8,876 nucleotides of DNA from Actinomycetales bacterium. GTDB taxonomy: Bacteria > Actinomycetota > Actinomycetes > Mycobacteriales > Mycobacteriaceae. The stretch covers positions 1 through 8,876 of the forward strand of contig DUOR01000299.1 in assembly GCA_012838715.1 (NCBI GenBank), in the 5' to 3' direction. Of the stretch, positions 1-6,226 are shown piece by piece; the stretch's first letter is position 1, and the number at the start of each line of letters is the position of its first letter. The notes under the pieces are model-generated. The model was not told where the DNA came from and did no database searches. It worked only from the letters and a program-made list of their open reading frames with translations. The translations under genes were made by a program, and so were the position numbers.

Positions 1-454
1 ACGGGGCGGTATCGGCCGGGTAAACGCAGGCGACGCCCTTGGTGTTGCCGCGGCCGGCGGCGGCCAGCACCGCGGCGCCCGCGCCCATGCCGTGCCCGGC
101 GAAACCGAGCTTCGCGGGGGACACCGAAATCTCACCGGCGCCCAGGCGCACGCCCGCCAGAATCTGGATGGCGGTCTCCAGGTCGTTGGCCAGGCCGCGA
201 TGATCGGGGATAAACCCGTTCTCCGTGTTCGGGGCGGCCACCGCGATGCCCCAGGACGCCAGGTGGCGCAGGGTGGCGTGGTAATCCTCCACCGGGGAAC
301 GCCAATCATGGCCGAAGGCGATGCCCGGCAGGCCCTTGCCCTTGGCGGGCGTGTACACCACGCCGGGCAGGCCGACGTAGGAAAGGTCGCCGACCAGGAC
401 ACGGTGCGGTCCACGCTTGGACAGGTTCGAGACGAGGGTCTTGAGATTAGCCAC
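1..454 (-). CDS. alpha/beta-hydrolase-fold protein, N-terminal part (cut by window edge)
   Basis: The first 151 codons of a minus-strand gene read open to the left edge. The reading frame is typical of a small dienelactone-hydrolase-like alpha/beta hydrolase: strand and oxyanion-hole region GIAFGHDW at about residues 44-51, a helix containing YHATLRHLASWGI (58-70), AAPNTE (73-78), and the strand-turn-helix GFAGHGMGAG at about 117-126. That last element is the nucleophile elbow, normally GxSxG (for example GHSMG); here the central residue is Gly122, encoded by GGC, so the usual Ser or Cys nucleophile is absent. It may be a non-catalytic member or use other residues; the Asp/His part of a triad would lie outside the window. 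The start is GTG at 454 (MANLKTLVSNL): no in-frame ATG lies nearby upstream, no Shine-Dalgarno is visible, and a TATGCT -10 hexamer ends 6 nt before it. The gene is divergent from glmS. The fold call is good; substrate and activity are unknown. Confidence 0.8.
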   Translation of the reverse strand, partial: MANLKTLVSNLSKRGPHRVLVGDLSYVGLPGVVYTPAKGKGLPGIAFGHDWRSPVEDYHATLRHLASWGIAVAAPNTENGFIPDHRGLANDLETAIQILAGVRLGAGEISVSPAKLGFAGHGMGAGAAVLAAAGRGNTKGVACVYPADTAP

Positions 455-460
455 GTGGCC

Positions 461-466
461 AGCATA
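461..466 (-). promoter_or_regulatory. -10 element (TATGCT) for the alpha/beta-hydrolase gene, probably leaderless
   Basis: Read on the minus strand, TATGCT matches the actinobacterial TAnnnT -10 consensus and lies 6 nt (GGCCAC) from the GTG start at 454. That places the predicted transcription start on or next to the start codon. No clear -35 is seen. There is no Shine-Dalgarno, which fits leaderless translation. This is inferred from spacing only. Confidence 0.5.
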
Positions 467-510
467 TCGGCATCGGTGAACGCCGTGTGGCCAAGCGGCG
501 CGAAACGCGT

Positions 511-598
511 GCCCCGATTCACCGGGGCCGAACGCCGAACCACCGGGTTTCCGCGCCCCGATTCACCGGGGCCGCGCGCCGAACCACCGGGTCCCCGT
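511..598. repeat. tandem pair of 44-bp direct repeats, each with a small hairpin
   Basis: Copy 1 spans 511-554 and copy 2 spans 555-598, directly abutting. By eye they match at 39 of 44 positions; differences are AA versus CG in the middle and three bases near the end. Each copy begins with CCCCG-ATTCAC-CGGGG, a 5-bp stem with a 6-nt loop, followed by a CGCCGAACCACCGGG segment. A degenerate piece of the second segment may recur just after copy 2 (GCGCCGGCCACCGGCG near 599-614). There is no T-run, so these are not simple terminators. Function is unknown; regulator binding or a duplication are both possible. Confidence 0.75.
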
Positions 599-642
599 GC
601 GCCGGCCACCGGCGAAAGCCGGCCGCCGCGGGCCGCGGGAAA

Positions 643-648
643 TATAAG
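643..648 (+). promoter_or_regulatory. possible upstream -10 (TATAAG) for glmS
   Basis: TATAAG lies in the only AT-rich patch of the intergenic region (AAATATAAGGAAAA). A transcript from here would carry a leader of roughly 120 nt before glmS. No -35 or extended -10 is apparent, and the last base departs from TAnnnT, so this is weak support for a secondary promoter. Confidence 0.25.
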
Positions 649-763
649 GAAAAGGGGTCCCCGGCGCGTCGGAAAGCGTGGCGGCGACCACACCCGCGGC
701 CCCGCGCCCCAGGACAACCGCCGTTACCCCACCGGCGATGCGCTGGAAACGGGTGGTGAAGGT

Positions 764-769
764 TATCCT
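764..769 (+). promoter_or_regulatory. -10 element (TATCCT) for glmS, probably leaderless
   Basis: TATCCT fits TAnnnT and ends 7 nt before the glmS ATG at 777, so transcription would begin at or beside the start codon. No good Shine-Dalgarno lies at normal spacing; the nearest purine-rich stretch (GGTGAAGG, 755-762) ends 14 nt upstream. No convincing -35 is seen. Confidence 0.45.
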
Positions 770-776
770 GTTGCCC

Positions 777-2651
777 ATGTGCGGAATCGTGGGATACGTG
801 GGACGCGAGCCGGCGCTCGACATCGCGGTCGAGGCGCTGCGTCGAATGGAGTACCGGGGCTACGACTCGTCGGGCATCGCGGTGCTCGACGGGGCAGGCT
901 CGGTCAACGTGGAAAAGAAGGCCGGCAAGCTCGCCAACCTTGAGGCGGAGCTCGACCAGGTGGGGCGCGAAACGTTCGCGGGCACCACCGGCATCGGCCA
1001 CACCCGATGGGCCACCCACGGGCGGCCGACGGACGCGAACGCGCACCCGCACGTCTCCTTCGACGGCAAGGTCGCCATCGTCCACAACGGCATCATCGAG
1101 AACTTCGCCTCGCTGCGCGCCGAGCTGGAGGACGCCGGCGTGGAACTGTCCTCCGAAACCGACTCCGAGGTCGCCTGCCACCTGCTGGCCCGCGCCTACA
1201 ACGGCGACGACGCCTCCGGCACCGCCGGCGACTTCGAGGCCTCCGCCCTGGCGGTGCTGAACCGCCTCGAGGGCGCGTTCACCCTCCTGTTCACCCACGC
1301 CGACCACGCGGACACCATCATCGCCGCGCGCCGCTCCACCCCGCTGATCGTGGGCGTCGGCGAGACCGGCATGTTCCTCGGTTCCGACGTCGCGGCGTTC
1401 ATCGCCCACACGAAGGAAGCCGTCGAGCTGGGCCAGGACAACGTCGTGGTCATCACCGCCGACGACTACAAGATCATGGGCTTCGACGGCGTCGAGCAGG
1501 ACGGCCGCCCCTTCACCATCGACTGGGACCTCGAGGCCGCCGAAAAGGGCGGTTACGACTCCTTCATGCTGAAGGAAATCCACGAGCAGCCCGCCGCCGT
1601 GCGCGACACCCTCGCCGGCCGCCTCGTCGACGGCCGCATCGTCCTCGACGAGCAGCGCCTCACCGACCAGGACCTGCGCGACATCGAGAAGGTGTTCGTC
1701 GTCGCCTGCGGCACCGCCTACCACTCCGGCCTGCTGGCCAAGTACGCCATCGAGCACTGGGTGCGCATCCCCGTCGAAATCGAGGTGGCCTCCGAGTTCC
1801 GCTACCGCGACCCGGTGCTGGACCGCCAGACCCTGGTCGTGGCCATCTCCCAGTCCGGCGAGACCGCCGACACCCTGGAGGCCGTGCGCCACGCCAAGTC
1901 GCAGGGCGCCCGCGTCCTGGCGGTGTGCAACACCAACGGCGCGCAGATTCCGCGCGAGTCCGACGCCGTGCTGTACACCCACGCCGGCCCGGAAATCGGC
2001 GTCGCCGCCACGAAGTCCTTCCTGGCGCAGGTCACCGCCAACTACCTCGTCGGCCTGGCGCTGGCGCAGGCCCGCGGCACCAAGTACCCCGACGAGGTCA
2101 CCCGCGAATTCCGCGAGCTGGAGGCCATCCCGGACAAGGTCGCGCAGGTCGTGGAGATGCAGGAGCAGGTCTACGACATCGCCCGCGAGCTGGGCGCCAT
2201 CCCGACCATGCTGTTCCTCGGCCGCCACGTCGGTTTCCCGGTGGCGTTGGAGGGCGCGCTGAAGCTCAAGGAGCTCGCGTACATCAACGCCGAGGGCTTC
2301 CCCGCCGGCGAGCTGAAGCACGGCCCGATCGCCCTCATCGAGGAGGACCTTCCGGTCGTCGTCGTGGTGCCTTCGCCGAAGGGCCGCGCGGTGCTGCACT
2401 CGAAGATCGTCTCCAACATCCAGGAGATCCGCGCCCGCGGCGCCAAGACCATCGTCATCGCCGAGGAAGGCGACGAGACGGTCCGCCCGTACGCCAACTA
2501 CCTCATCGAGATCCCCGAGACCGCGACGCTGCTGCAGCCGCTGCTGTCCACCATCCCGATGCAGTTCCTGGCCGCGGAGATCGCCCGCCAGTGCGGCAAC
2601 GAGGACATCGACAAGCCGCGCAACCTGGCCAAGTCCGTCACCGTGGAGTAG
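777..2651 (+). CDS. glmS: glutamine--fructose-6-phosphate aminotransferase (isomerizing), GlmS
   Basis: Cytosolic enzyme making glucosamine-6-phosphate and glutamate from fructose-6-phosphate and glutamine, the first committed step to UDP-GlcNAc for peptidoglycan. The 624-aa product is full length for the family. The start is fixed at ATG 777 because the mature protein needs Cys2 (MCGIVGYVG) as N-terminal nucleophile; upstream in-frame codons are only open frame. Glutaminase domain at about 2-240: RMEYRGYDSSG (23-33), HTRWATHG (75-82), HNGIIEN (103-109). First SIS domain from about 300: ACGTAYHSG (310-318), ISQSGETADT (357-366). Second SIS domain from about 470: FLGRHVGFPVALEGALKLKE (480-499), EGFPAGELKHGP (506-517). 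The C-terminus NEDIDKPRNLAKSVTVE is the family's conserved tail and contributes to the sugar site. Codons are strongly C-ending, as in highly expressed genes. It is monocistronic, with its own promoter and a strong terminator. Confidence 0.98.
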   Translation: MCGIVGYVGREPALDIAVEALRRMEYRGYDSSGIAVLDGAGSVNVEKKAGKLANLEAELDQVGRETFAGTTGIGHTRWATHGRPTDANAHPHVSFDGKVAIVHNGIIENFASLRAELEDAGVELSSETDSEVACHLLARAYNGDDASGTAGDFEASALAVLNRLEGAFTLLFTHADHADTIIAARRSTPLIVGVGETGMFLGSDVAAFIAHTKEAVELGQDNVVVITADDYKIMGFDGVEQDGRPFTIDWDLEAAEKGGYDSFMLKEIHEQPAAVRDTLAGRLVDGRIVLDEQRLTDQDLRDIEKVFVVACGTAYHSGLLAKYAIEHWVRIPVEIEVASEFRYRDPVLDRQTLVVAISQSGETADTLEAVRHAKSQGARVLAVCNTNGAQIPRESDAVLYTHAGPEIGVAATKSFLAQVTANYLVGLALAQARGTKYPDEVTREFRELEAIPDKVAQVVEMQEQVYDIARELGAIPTMLFLGRHVGFPVALEGALKLKELAYINAEGFPAGELKHGPIALIEEDLPVVVVVPSPKGRAVLHSKIVSNIQEIRARGAKTIVIAEEGDETVRPYANYLIEIPETATLLQPLLSTIPMQFLAAEIARQCGNEDIDKPRNLAKSVTVE

Positions 2652-2669
2652 TTTTCCGCCCGCTTTCCG

Positions 2670-2715
2670 GCCGGGGCCCATCCGTCGCTTTCCGACGGGT
2701 GGGCCCCGGCTTTTT
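2670..2715 (+). terminator. strong intrinsic terminator of glmS
   Basis: An 18-bp stem (2670-2687 pairing with 2693-2710, a single T-G wobble at 2681) closes on the 5-nt loop CTTTC and is followed directly by TTTTT (2711-2715). It begins 19 bp after the glmS stop codon. The T-run is on the plus strand only, so it acts in the glmS direction. Confidence 0.95.
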
Positions 2716-2789
2716 CGTTGGGGCGGCGGCGTCCCGGTGTGCGCGGTGATGCCGGGGCCGCAGTGATTCCGGCGTGAACCGCGGGGCGC

Positions 2790-2813
2790 GGCCTTCTGGA
2801 AGGGCCTTTATTT
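2790..2813 (+). terminator. second, weaker terminator-like hairpin
   Basis: GGCCTT (2790-2795) pairs with AGGGCC (2801-2806), including one T-G wobble, around the loop CTGGA. It is followed by TTTATTT (2807-2813), a conspicuous T-rich tail in this GC-rich DNA. It could be a back-up terminator for glmS read-through or end a short transcript from the 2716-2790 interval. No gene or convincing promoter was seen in that interval. Confidence 0.45.
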
Positions 2814-2860
2814 GGGGGTGTGCGGTGTTCGTCCGGGGCGTGGGTCCGATGGCGGATTGT

Positions 2861-2866
2861 TAAGCT
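2861..2866 (+). promoter_or_regulatory. -10 element (TAAGCT) for the Hsp70-like gene
   Basis: TAAGCT matches TAnnnT within an AT-rich island (TTGTTAAGCTAATC). Transcription would begin near 2873, leaving a leader of about 30 nt that contains the Shine-Dalgarno at 2888-2896. The neighbouring TTAATAA (2874-2880) is an alternative AT-rich element. No -35 is obvious. Confidence 0.4.
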
Positions 2867-2887
2867 AATCGGGTTAATAAGTGGGCC

Positions 2888-2896
2888 AGGAAAGGG
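2888..2896 (+). promoter_or_regulatory. ribosome binding site that selects GTG 2905
   Basis: AGGAAAGGG is the best Shine-Dalgarno in this area and ends 8 nt before GTG 2905. The upstream in-frame GTG at 2881 would place this sequence inside the gene and has no Shine-Dalgarno of its own. It therefore argues for 2905 as the start. Confidence 0.55.
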
Positions 2897-2904
2897 CGTT
2901 GTCG

Positions 2905-4617
2905 GTGTCGGGTTGGCGTTTGGCGATTGATTTCGGGACATCCAATTCGGCGGCCGCCCGGGCGAGTGACGGCTCGGTTCAAGTGGTGCCGTTGTCGCAT
3001 TACGGCAACCTGATGCCGTCGGCGGTGCTCAGCGACGACTACGGCTTCAGCGTCGGTGTGGCCGCCCTGCATCAGGCGGAGGCCCAGCCGGGCGGGTTTT
3101 TCCCGGAACCCAAGCGCGCCATCACCGCGCCGTCGCTGCATCTGGCGGGCAGCGAGCACAAGGTGCCCGAGGTCATCGGCGCCGTGTTGTCGGACATCAT
3201 CGCCCGAGCGTCCCGACTGGCCGATGGCGATAAGCCGCCCAACCTGGTGCTCACCCACCCGGAGGCCTGGGGGCAGGTGGAGCTGGAGCGGTTGATTGAG
3301 TCGGCTGAGGCCGCGGGGATCGAACGGTCGCGGGTGTCGCTCGTGTCGGAGCCGCGGGCGGCGACGTACTGGTACTCCTCGGCCCGTCCCCTGAAGCAGG
3401 GCGAGATGGCCGCCGTGTTTGACCTCGGTGGCGGCACCCTGGACGTGGCGGTGCTTACCCCGGGCGGGCAGGGCGCGCTCCAGGTTATCGCGGCGCGCGG
3501 TGACAATTCCCTGGGCGGCAGGACGATCGACGCCCGTATCCGGGACTGGGTATTGGCCCACCTGGAGGAAAACGATCGGGAAACGCTGGAGGCGTTCCGG
3601 GCGGGCGGCGTGTCTGCGTCGATTGCTCTGGACCGTTCGATCCGGCAGGCGAAGGAGATTCTTTCCGATGTGCCCCGGGCGACCATCACCGTTGCCGCAC
3701 GGGGGCGCGAGTCCATCGTGCAGTTGACCCGCGGTGAGTTCGAGGAGCTGATTGCCCCGGATGTGGACCGGGCGATGAACCTTGCCCGGGCGACGTTGTT
3801 GGATGCCGGCATTCGGCGCGGGTCCGATGTACCGGTGTATTTGACCGGTGGGTCGTCGCGGATTCCGATGATCCAGGAGCGGCTGTCGGAGTTGTGCCGG
3901 GTGGCGACGCTGGATGATCCGAAGACGGTGGTTTGCCGTGGTGCGTTGATGGGTCCGGTGCGGCGTGCGGAGGACGTGCTGTCGGAAACCGTTGCGTGGG
4001 TGCAGCCGGAGGATGCCGGTGCGTCCGGTAGTTCCGGGTCGGTGCGACGCGCAGGGACTGCCGAGTCCAACCCCGAGTCAGCGGCAACCTCCGGTGGCTT
4101 GGTGGCGGGCCCCGCGCCGGCAGCCGGTGCTCAACGGCATTCTTCGGGATATCCCCAGGAGAACTCTTCAGCCATGTATGCCTCAATGAGGAGGGATCAG
4201 GCTAACCCCGATCCCTATCGGGAAATCACGGGTGCCCCGCCGGTGCGTCCCAAGGCTTCGGCGCAGAAGCTCGGGACCTCAGGTTATGCTGGGTCCGGTA
4301 GCACGATGCGCGGAACCGCGAGCGCACCCGCCGCGGCACCCGGGCATACTTCGGTGAAACCGCTCGAGGACGACAAGTCGGATACCCGGGACGGTTACCG
4401 CATCTTGGTTTTCGGCCTCGCCGCGGTGGTCCTGATTGTGGGAATCGCGTTCTCCGGCATCGATTTGTCCCTGGGAATCATCGCCCTGGTTGCCGCGGTA
4501 ATCGGCGCAGCTTTCCTGATCACTTTCCCGGAAGCCAGGAAACTACTTTTTAAGGGGGCCGGAAACCAGCCCGGCGGCCAGAGACCGGGCAAGGACAAGC
4601 GGAACGGGCAAGGCTGA
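2905..4617 (+). CDS. membrane-anchored Hsp70/actin-type ATPase without a substrate-binding domain
   Basis: 570 aa from GTG 2905 (MSGWRLAIDFG), or 578 aa from GTG 2881. The N-terminal 360 residues are an Hsp70 nucleotide-binding domain: phosphate-1 loop AIDFGTSNSA (7-16), Lys70 in PEPKRAI at the place of the DnaK catalytic Lys, SEPRAATYWYS (148-158) with the conserved Glu, phosphate-2 loop FDLGGGTLDVAV (172-183), and adenosine motif VYLTGGSSRIP (311-321). ATP binding and hydrolysis are therefore likely. No DnaK-like beta-sandwich or helical lid follows. Instead, about 365-495 is a Ser/Gly/Ala/Pro-rich, apparently disordered linker; then come two hydrophobic helices (about 499-516 and 521-541) split by a short GIDLS turn, and a basic tail (KLLFKGAGNQ onward). 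With two helices and no signal peptide, the ATPase domain and tail probably both face the cytosol. Not DnaK; client and partner are unknown. It stands alone, convergent with the exporter operon 10 bp away. Confidence 0.85.
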   Translation: MSGWRLAIDFGTSNSAAARASDGSVQVVPLSHYGNLMPSAVLSDDYGFSVGVAALHQAEAQPGGFFPEPKRAITAPSLHLAGSEHKVPEVIGAVLSDIIARASRLADGDKPPNLVLTHPEAWGQVELERLIESAEAAGIERSRVSLVSEPRAATYWYSSARPLKQGEMAAVFDLGGGTLDVAVLTPGGQGALQVIAARGDNSLGGRTIDARIRDWVLAHLEENDRETLEAFRAGGVSASIALDRSIRQAKEILSDVPRATITVAARGRESIVQLTRGEFEELIAPDVDRAMNLARATLLDAGIRRGSDVPVYLTGGSSRIPMIQERLSELCRVATLDDPKTVVCRGALMGPVRRAEDVLSETVAWVQPEDAGASGSSGSVRRAGTAESNPESAATSGGLVAGPAPAAGAQRHSSGYPQENSSAMYASMRRDQANPDPYREITGAPPVRPKASAQKLGTSGYAGSGSTMRGTASAPAAAPGHTSVKPLEDDKSDTRDGYRILVFGLAAVVLIVGIAFSGIDLSLGIIALVAAVIGAAFLITFPEARKLLFKGAGNQPGGQRPGKDKRNGQG

Positions 4618-4627
4618 CCCCGCTGAC

Positions 4628-6226
4628 TCACACCAGCGTGTCCCGCTTCTGTGCCAGCGCGGCCGCGATGATTGCGCCGCCGACGCCGACGGCCAGCAGG
4701 ACGAAGGTGCCGGTCCAGGACTCGGTGCCGTCGGGCTGCCGCGGTGATTGGGCGAGCATCGACGCATCCAGCACCCACTGGGGGATGAACTCGAACAGGC
4801 CGCCGAGGTAGCTGAGGAAACCGGACGCCGCCAACGGAATCCACGCCAACCAGGTCAGCTTCGGCAACGCGGCGGACAGTGCCACCGCGATACCCACCAT
4901 CGCGATGGCCGCCGGCGCCTTGCCCGCGATGGCCCACGCTGCATCACCGCCGATGCCCTCCGCACCCGACGACTGTTCCGCCGCCCATGCACCCAGCGGC
5001 GAGGAAATGACGCACATCACGACGACGAGCCCCACGGCCACCAGCCATGCGAGCAGGAACGGGCGGGCCCGGCGACCGCCGGAGGCCCACTCCAGGGACA
5101 GCAGCCCCTCCTTCTCATCGGTGTGCGCCGACAGCGCCACCTGGATGGCGGCGGCGCACAGGATGATGCCGAGCATCACCGACAGCATTTCCACGAAGAT
5201 CGCCTCCATGGAGGTGCCGGAGGAAATCATCTCGATGAGCTCCCGGGTGCCGGGGGAGGCGTCGAGAAGCTCCCCCATCTCGCCGGTCATGGCCATCATG
5301 AACACGCTCAGCAGCGCCATCGCGATGGTCCAGCCGATGAGGGTGCCGCGCTCCAGGCGCAGGCGCAGGCCCATCGGGTTCAGGCCCCGGTGATCGCGAT
5401 CGGCGGTCCGGCGGCGCCCCTCGCGGGCCGGCCACACCGCACCCAGGTCCCGCGCGCCGGATACCGCGACGGCGCCGGCCATCAACGCCACCGTCACCAC
5501 GAGCATGACGACGAGCGGCCACACGCGATCCCCGCTGTACGGGTTGACGATGTCGCGCCAGCCCAACGGCGACAGCCACCGCAGCCAATCGATTTCGCGG
5601 ACGTCCGCGTACGCGCGGACCGCGAACGCGACGGCGACGTACGCCATGCCCAGGCCGCGCGCCCCTCGGGTGGTACCCGCAATCTGGGCTACCCACAATC
5701 CCACGGCCCCACTGGCGGCTGTGGTCAGGGTGATTGCCGCGCCGGTCAGGATGGCCCCGGTGACCGCAAGATCCTCCACGTACAACCTGGACAACAGCAG
5801 CGCCAGCGTCGTGCCCGCGCCAAGCAGGAAGGATGCGATGCCGACGACGGTGGCCGCGGCGGCCGTCGGCACGCGCGTCGGCAAGCCGGAGGAACGGATG
5901 AGTTCCAGCGTTCCGTCGTCCTCGCCGGCGCGGGTGAGGCGCACGGCCAACAGCACCGTCATCACCGACCCCAGCAGCGCCAACCACATGCCCGTCTCCC
6001 ACTGGGCGAACGCGCCGAAGGTGAACGGTTCCGGGACGATGCCGTACATCATTCGCAGGCCCAGGTTGGCGCGCATGGGCACCGCGAGCATCTCCAGCTC
6101 CGCGGAATCCGGGTACGTGGCGCGGTACGCGGGCACCGTGATGGCCATCAGTCCAATCAACGGCAGCAGCCACGCCAGCAGGAAACCGCGGCGCGAACGC
6201 AGGTACAGGCGGACCAGCTGCATCAT
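4628..6226 (-). CDS. ABC-2-type exporter permease, 12 predicted helices, internally duplicated
   Basis: 532-aa integral membrane protein, the transmembrane half of an ABC exporter powered by the ATPase encoded just upstream. Hydrophobic segments are seen at about 16-33, 79-96, 124-147, 158-182, 189-207, 237-256, 296-313, 347-366, 388-407, 437-455, 457-478 and 507-525, twelve in all. The two halves look like repeats of a 6-helix unit: the cytosolic loop after helix 2 reads TRAGEDDGTLELIRSSGLPTR-like at 98-118 and its counterpart after helix 8 reads HTDEKEGLLSLEWASGGRR at 368-386. This arrangement matches the polyketide-antibiotic exporter permeases (TnrB3-like, COG3559 type). ATG 6226 overlaps the ATPase stop codon by 4 bp (ATGA), indicating translational coupling; Met2 is an alternative start. 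The substrate cannot be read from sequence; a drug or lipid-like molecule is the family expectation. No clear terminator follows. Confidence 0.87.
   Translation of the reverse strand: MMQLVRLYLRSRRGFLLAWLLPLIGLMAITVPAYRATYPDSAELEMLAVPMRANLGLRMMYGIVPEPFTFGAFAQWETGMWLALLGSVMTVLLAVRLTRAGEDDGTLELIRSSGLPTRVPTAAAATVVGIASFLLGAGTTLALLLSRLYVEDLAVTGAILTGAAITLTTAASGAVGLWVAQIAGTTRGARGLGMAYVAVAFAVRAYADVREIDWLRWLSPLGWRDIVNPYSGDRVWPLVVMLVVTVALMAGAVAVSGARDLGAVWPAREGRRRTADRDHRGLNPMGLRLRLERGTLIGWTIAMALLSVFMMAMTGEMGELLDASPGTRELIEMISSGTSMEAIFVEMLSVMLGIILCAAAIQVALSAHTDEKEGLLSLEWASGGRRARPFLLAWLVAVGLVVVMCVISSPLGAWAAEQSSGAEGIGGDAAWAIAGKAPAAIAMVGIAVALSAALPKLTWLAWIPLAASGFLSYLGGLFEFIPQWVLDASMLAQSPRQPDGTESWTGTFVLLAVGVGGAIIAAALAQKRDTLV

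Larger units (their letters stand above)
455..776. other. divergent intergenic region between the hydrolase gene and glmS
   Basis: These 322 bp hold no convincing gene. From left to right they contain the hydrolase -10 (461-466), a tandem pair of 44-bp repeats (511-598), a short hairpin with a GAAA loop (CCGGC at 609-613 pairing with GCCGG at 618-622), an AT-rich patch with TATAAG (643-648) that could be a second glmS promoter, the palindrome GGGGTCCCC at about 654-662, and the glmS-proximal -10 (764-769). Frames continuing glmS upstream stay open only because of high GC. No glmS ribozyme-like structure was recognised. Confidence 0.6.

Noticed and set aside
511..598. CRISPR-like repeat
   Set aside because: Only two abutting copies, with no spacers between them and no cas gene in the window.
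678..776. An upstream ATG in frame with glmS that would add 33 residues
   Set aside because: GlmS requires the Cys at position 2 as its N-terminal nucleophile, so translation must start at 777.
455..776. A glmS ribozyme/riboswitch
   Set aside because: Known mainly from Firmicutes; the long, GC-rich interval shows no recognisable conserved core, and the likely start of transcription is at the glmS start codon.
519..2681. A very long open frame antisense to glmS
   Set aside because: Its protein is low-complexity, dominated by V, G, D, L and R with no recognisable motif. It arises because the C-ending codons of glmS leave few stops on the opposite strand.
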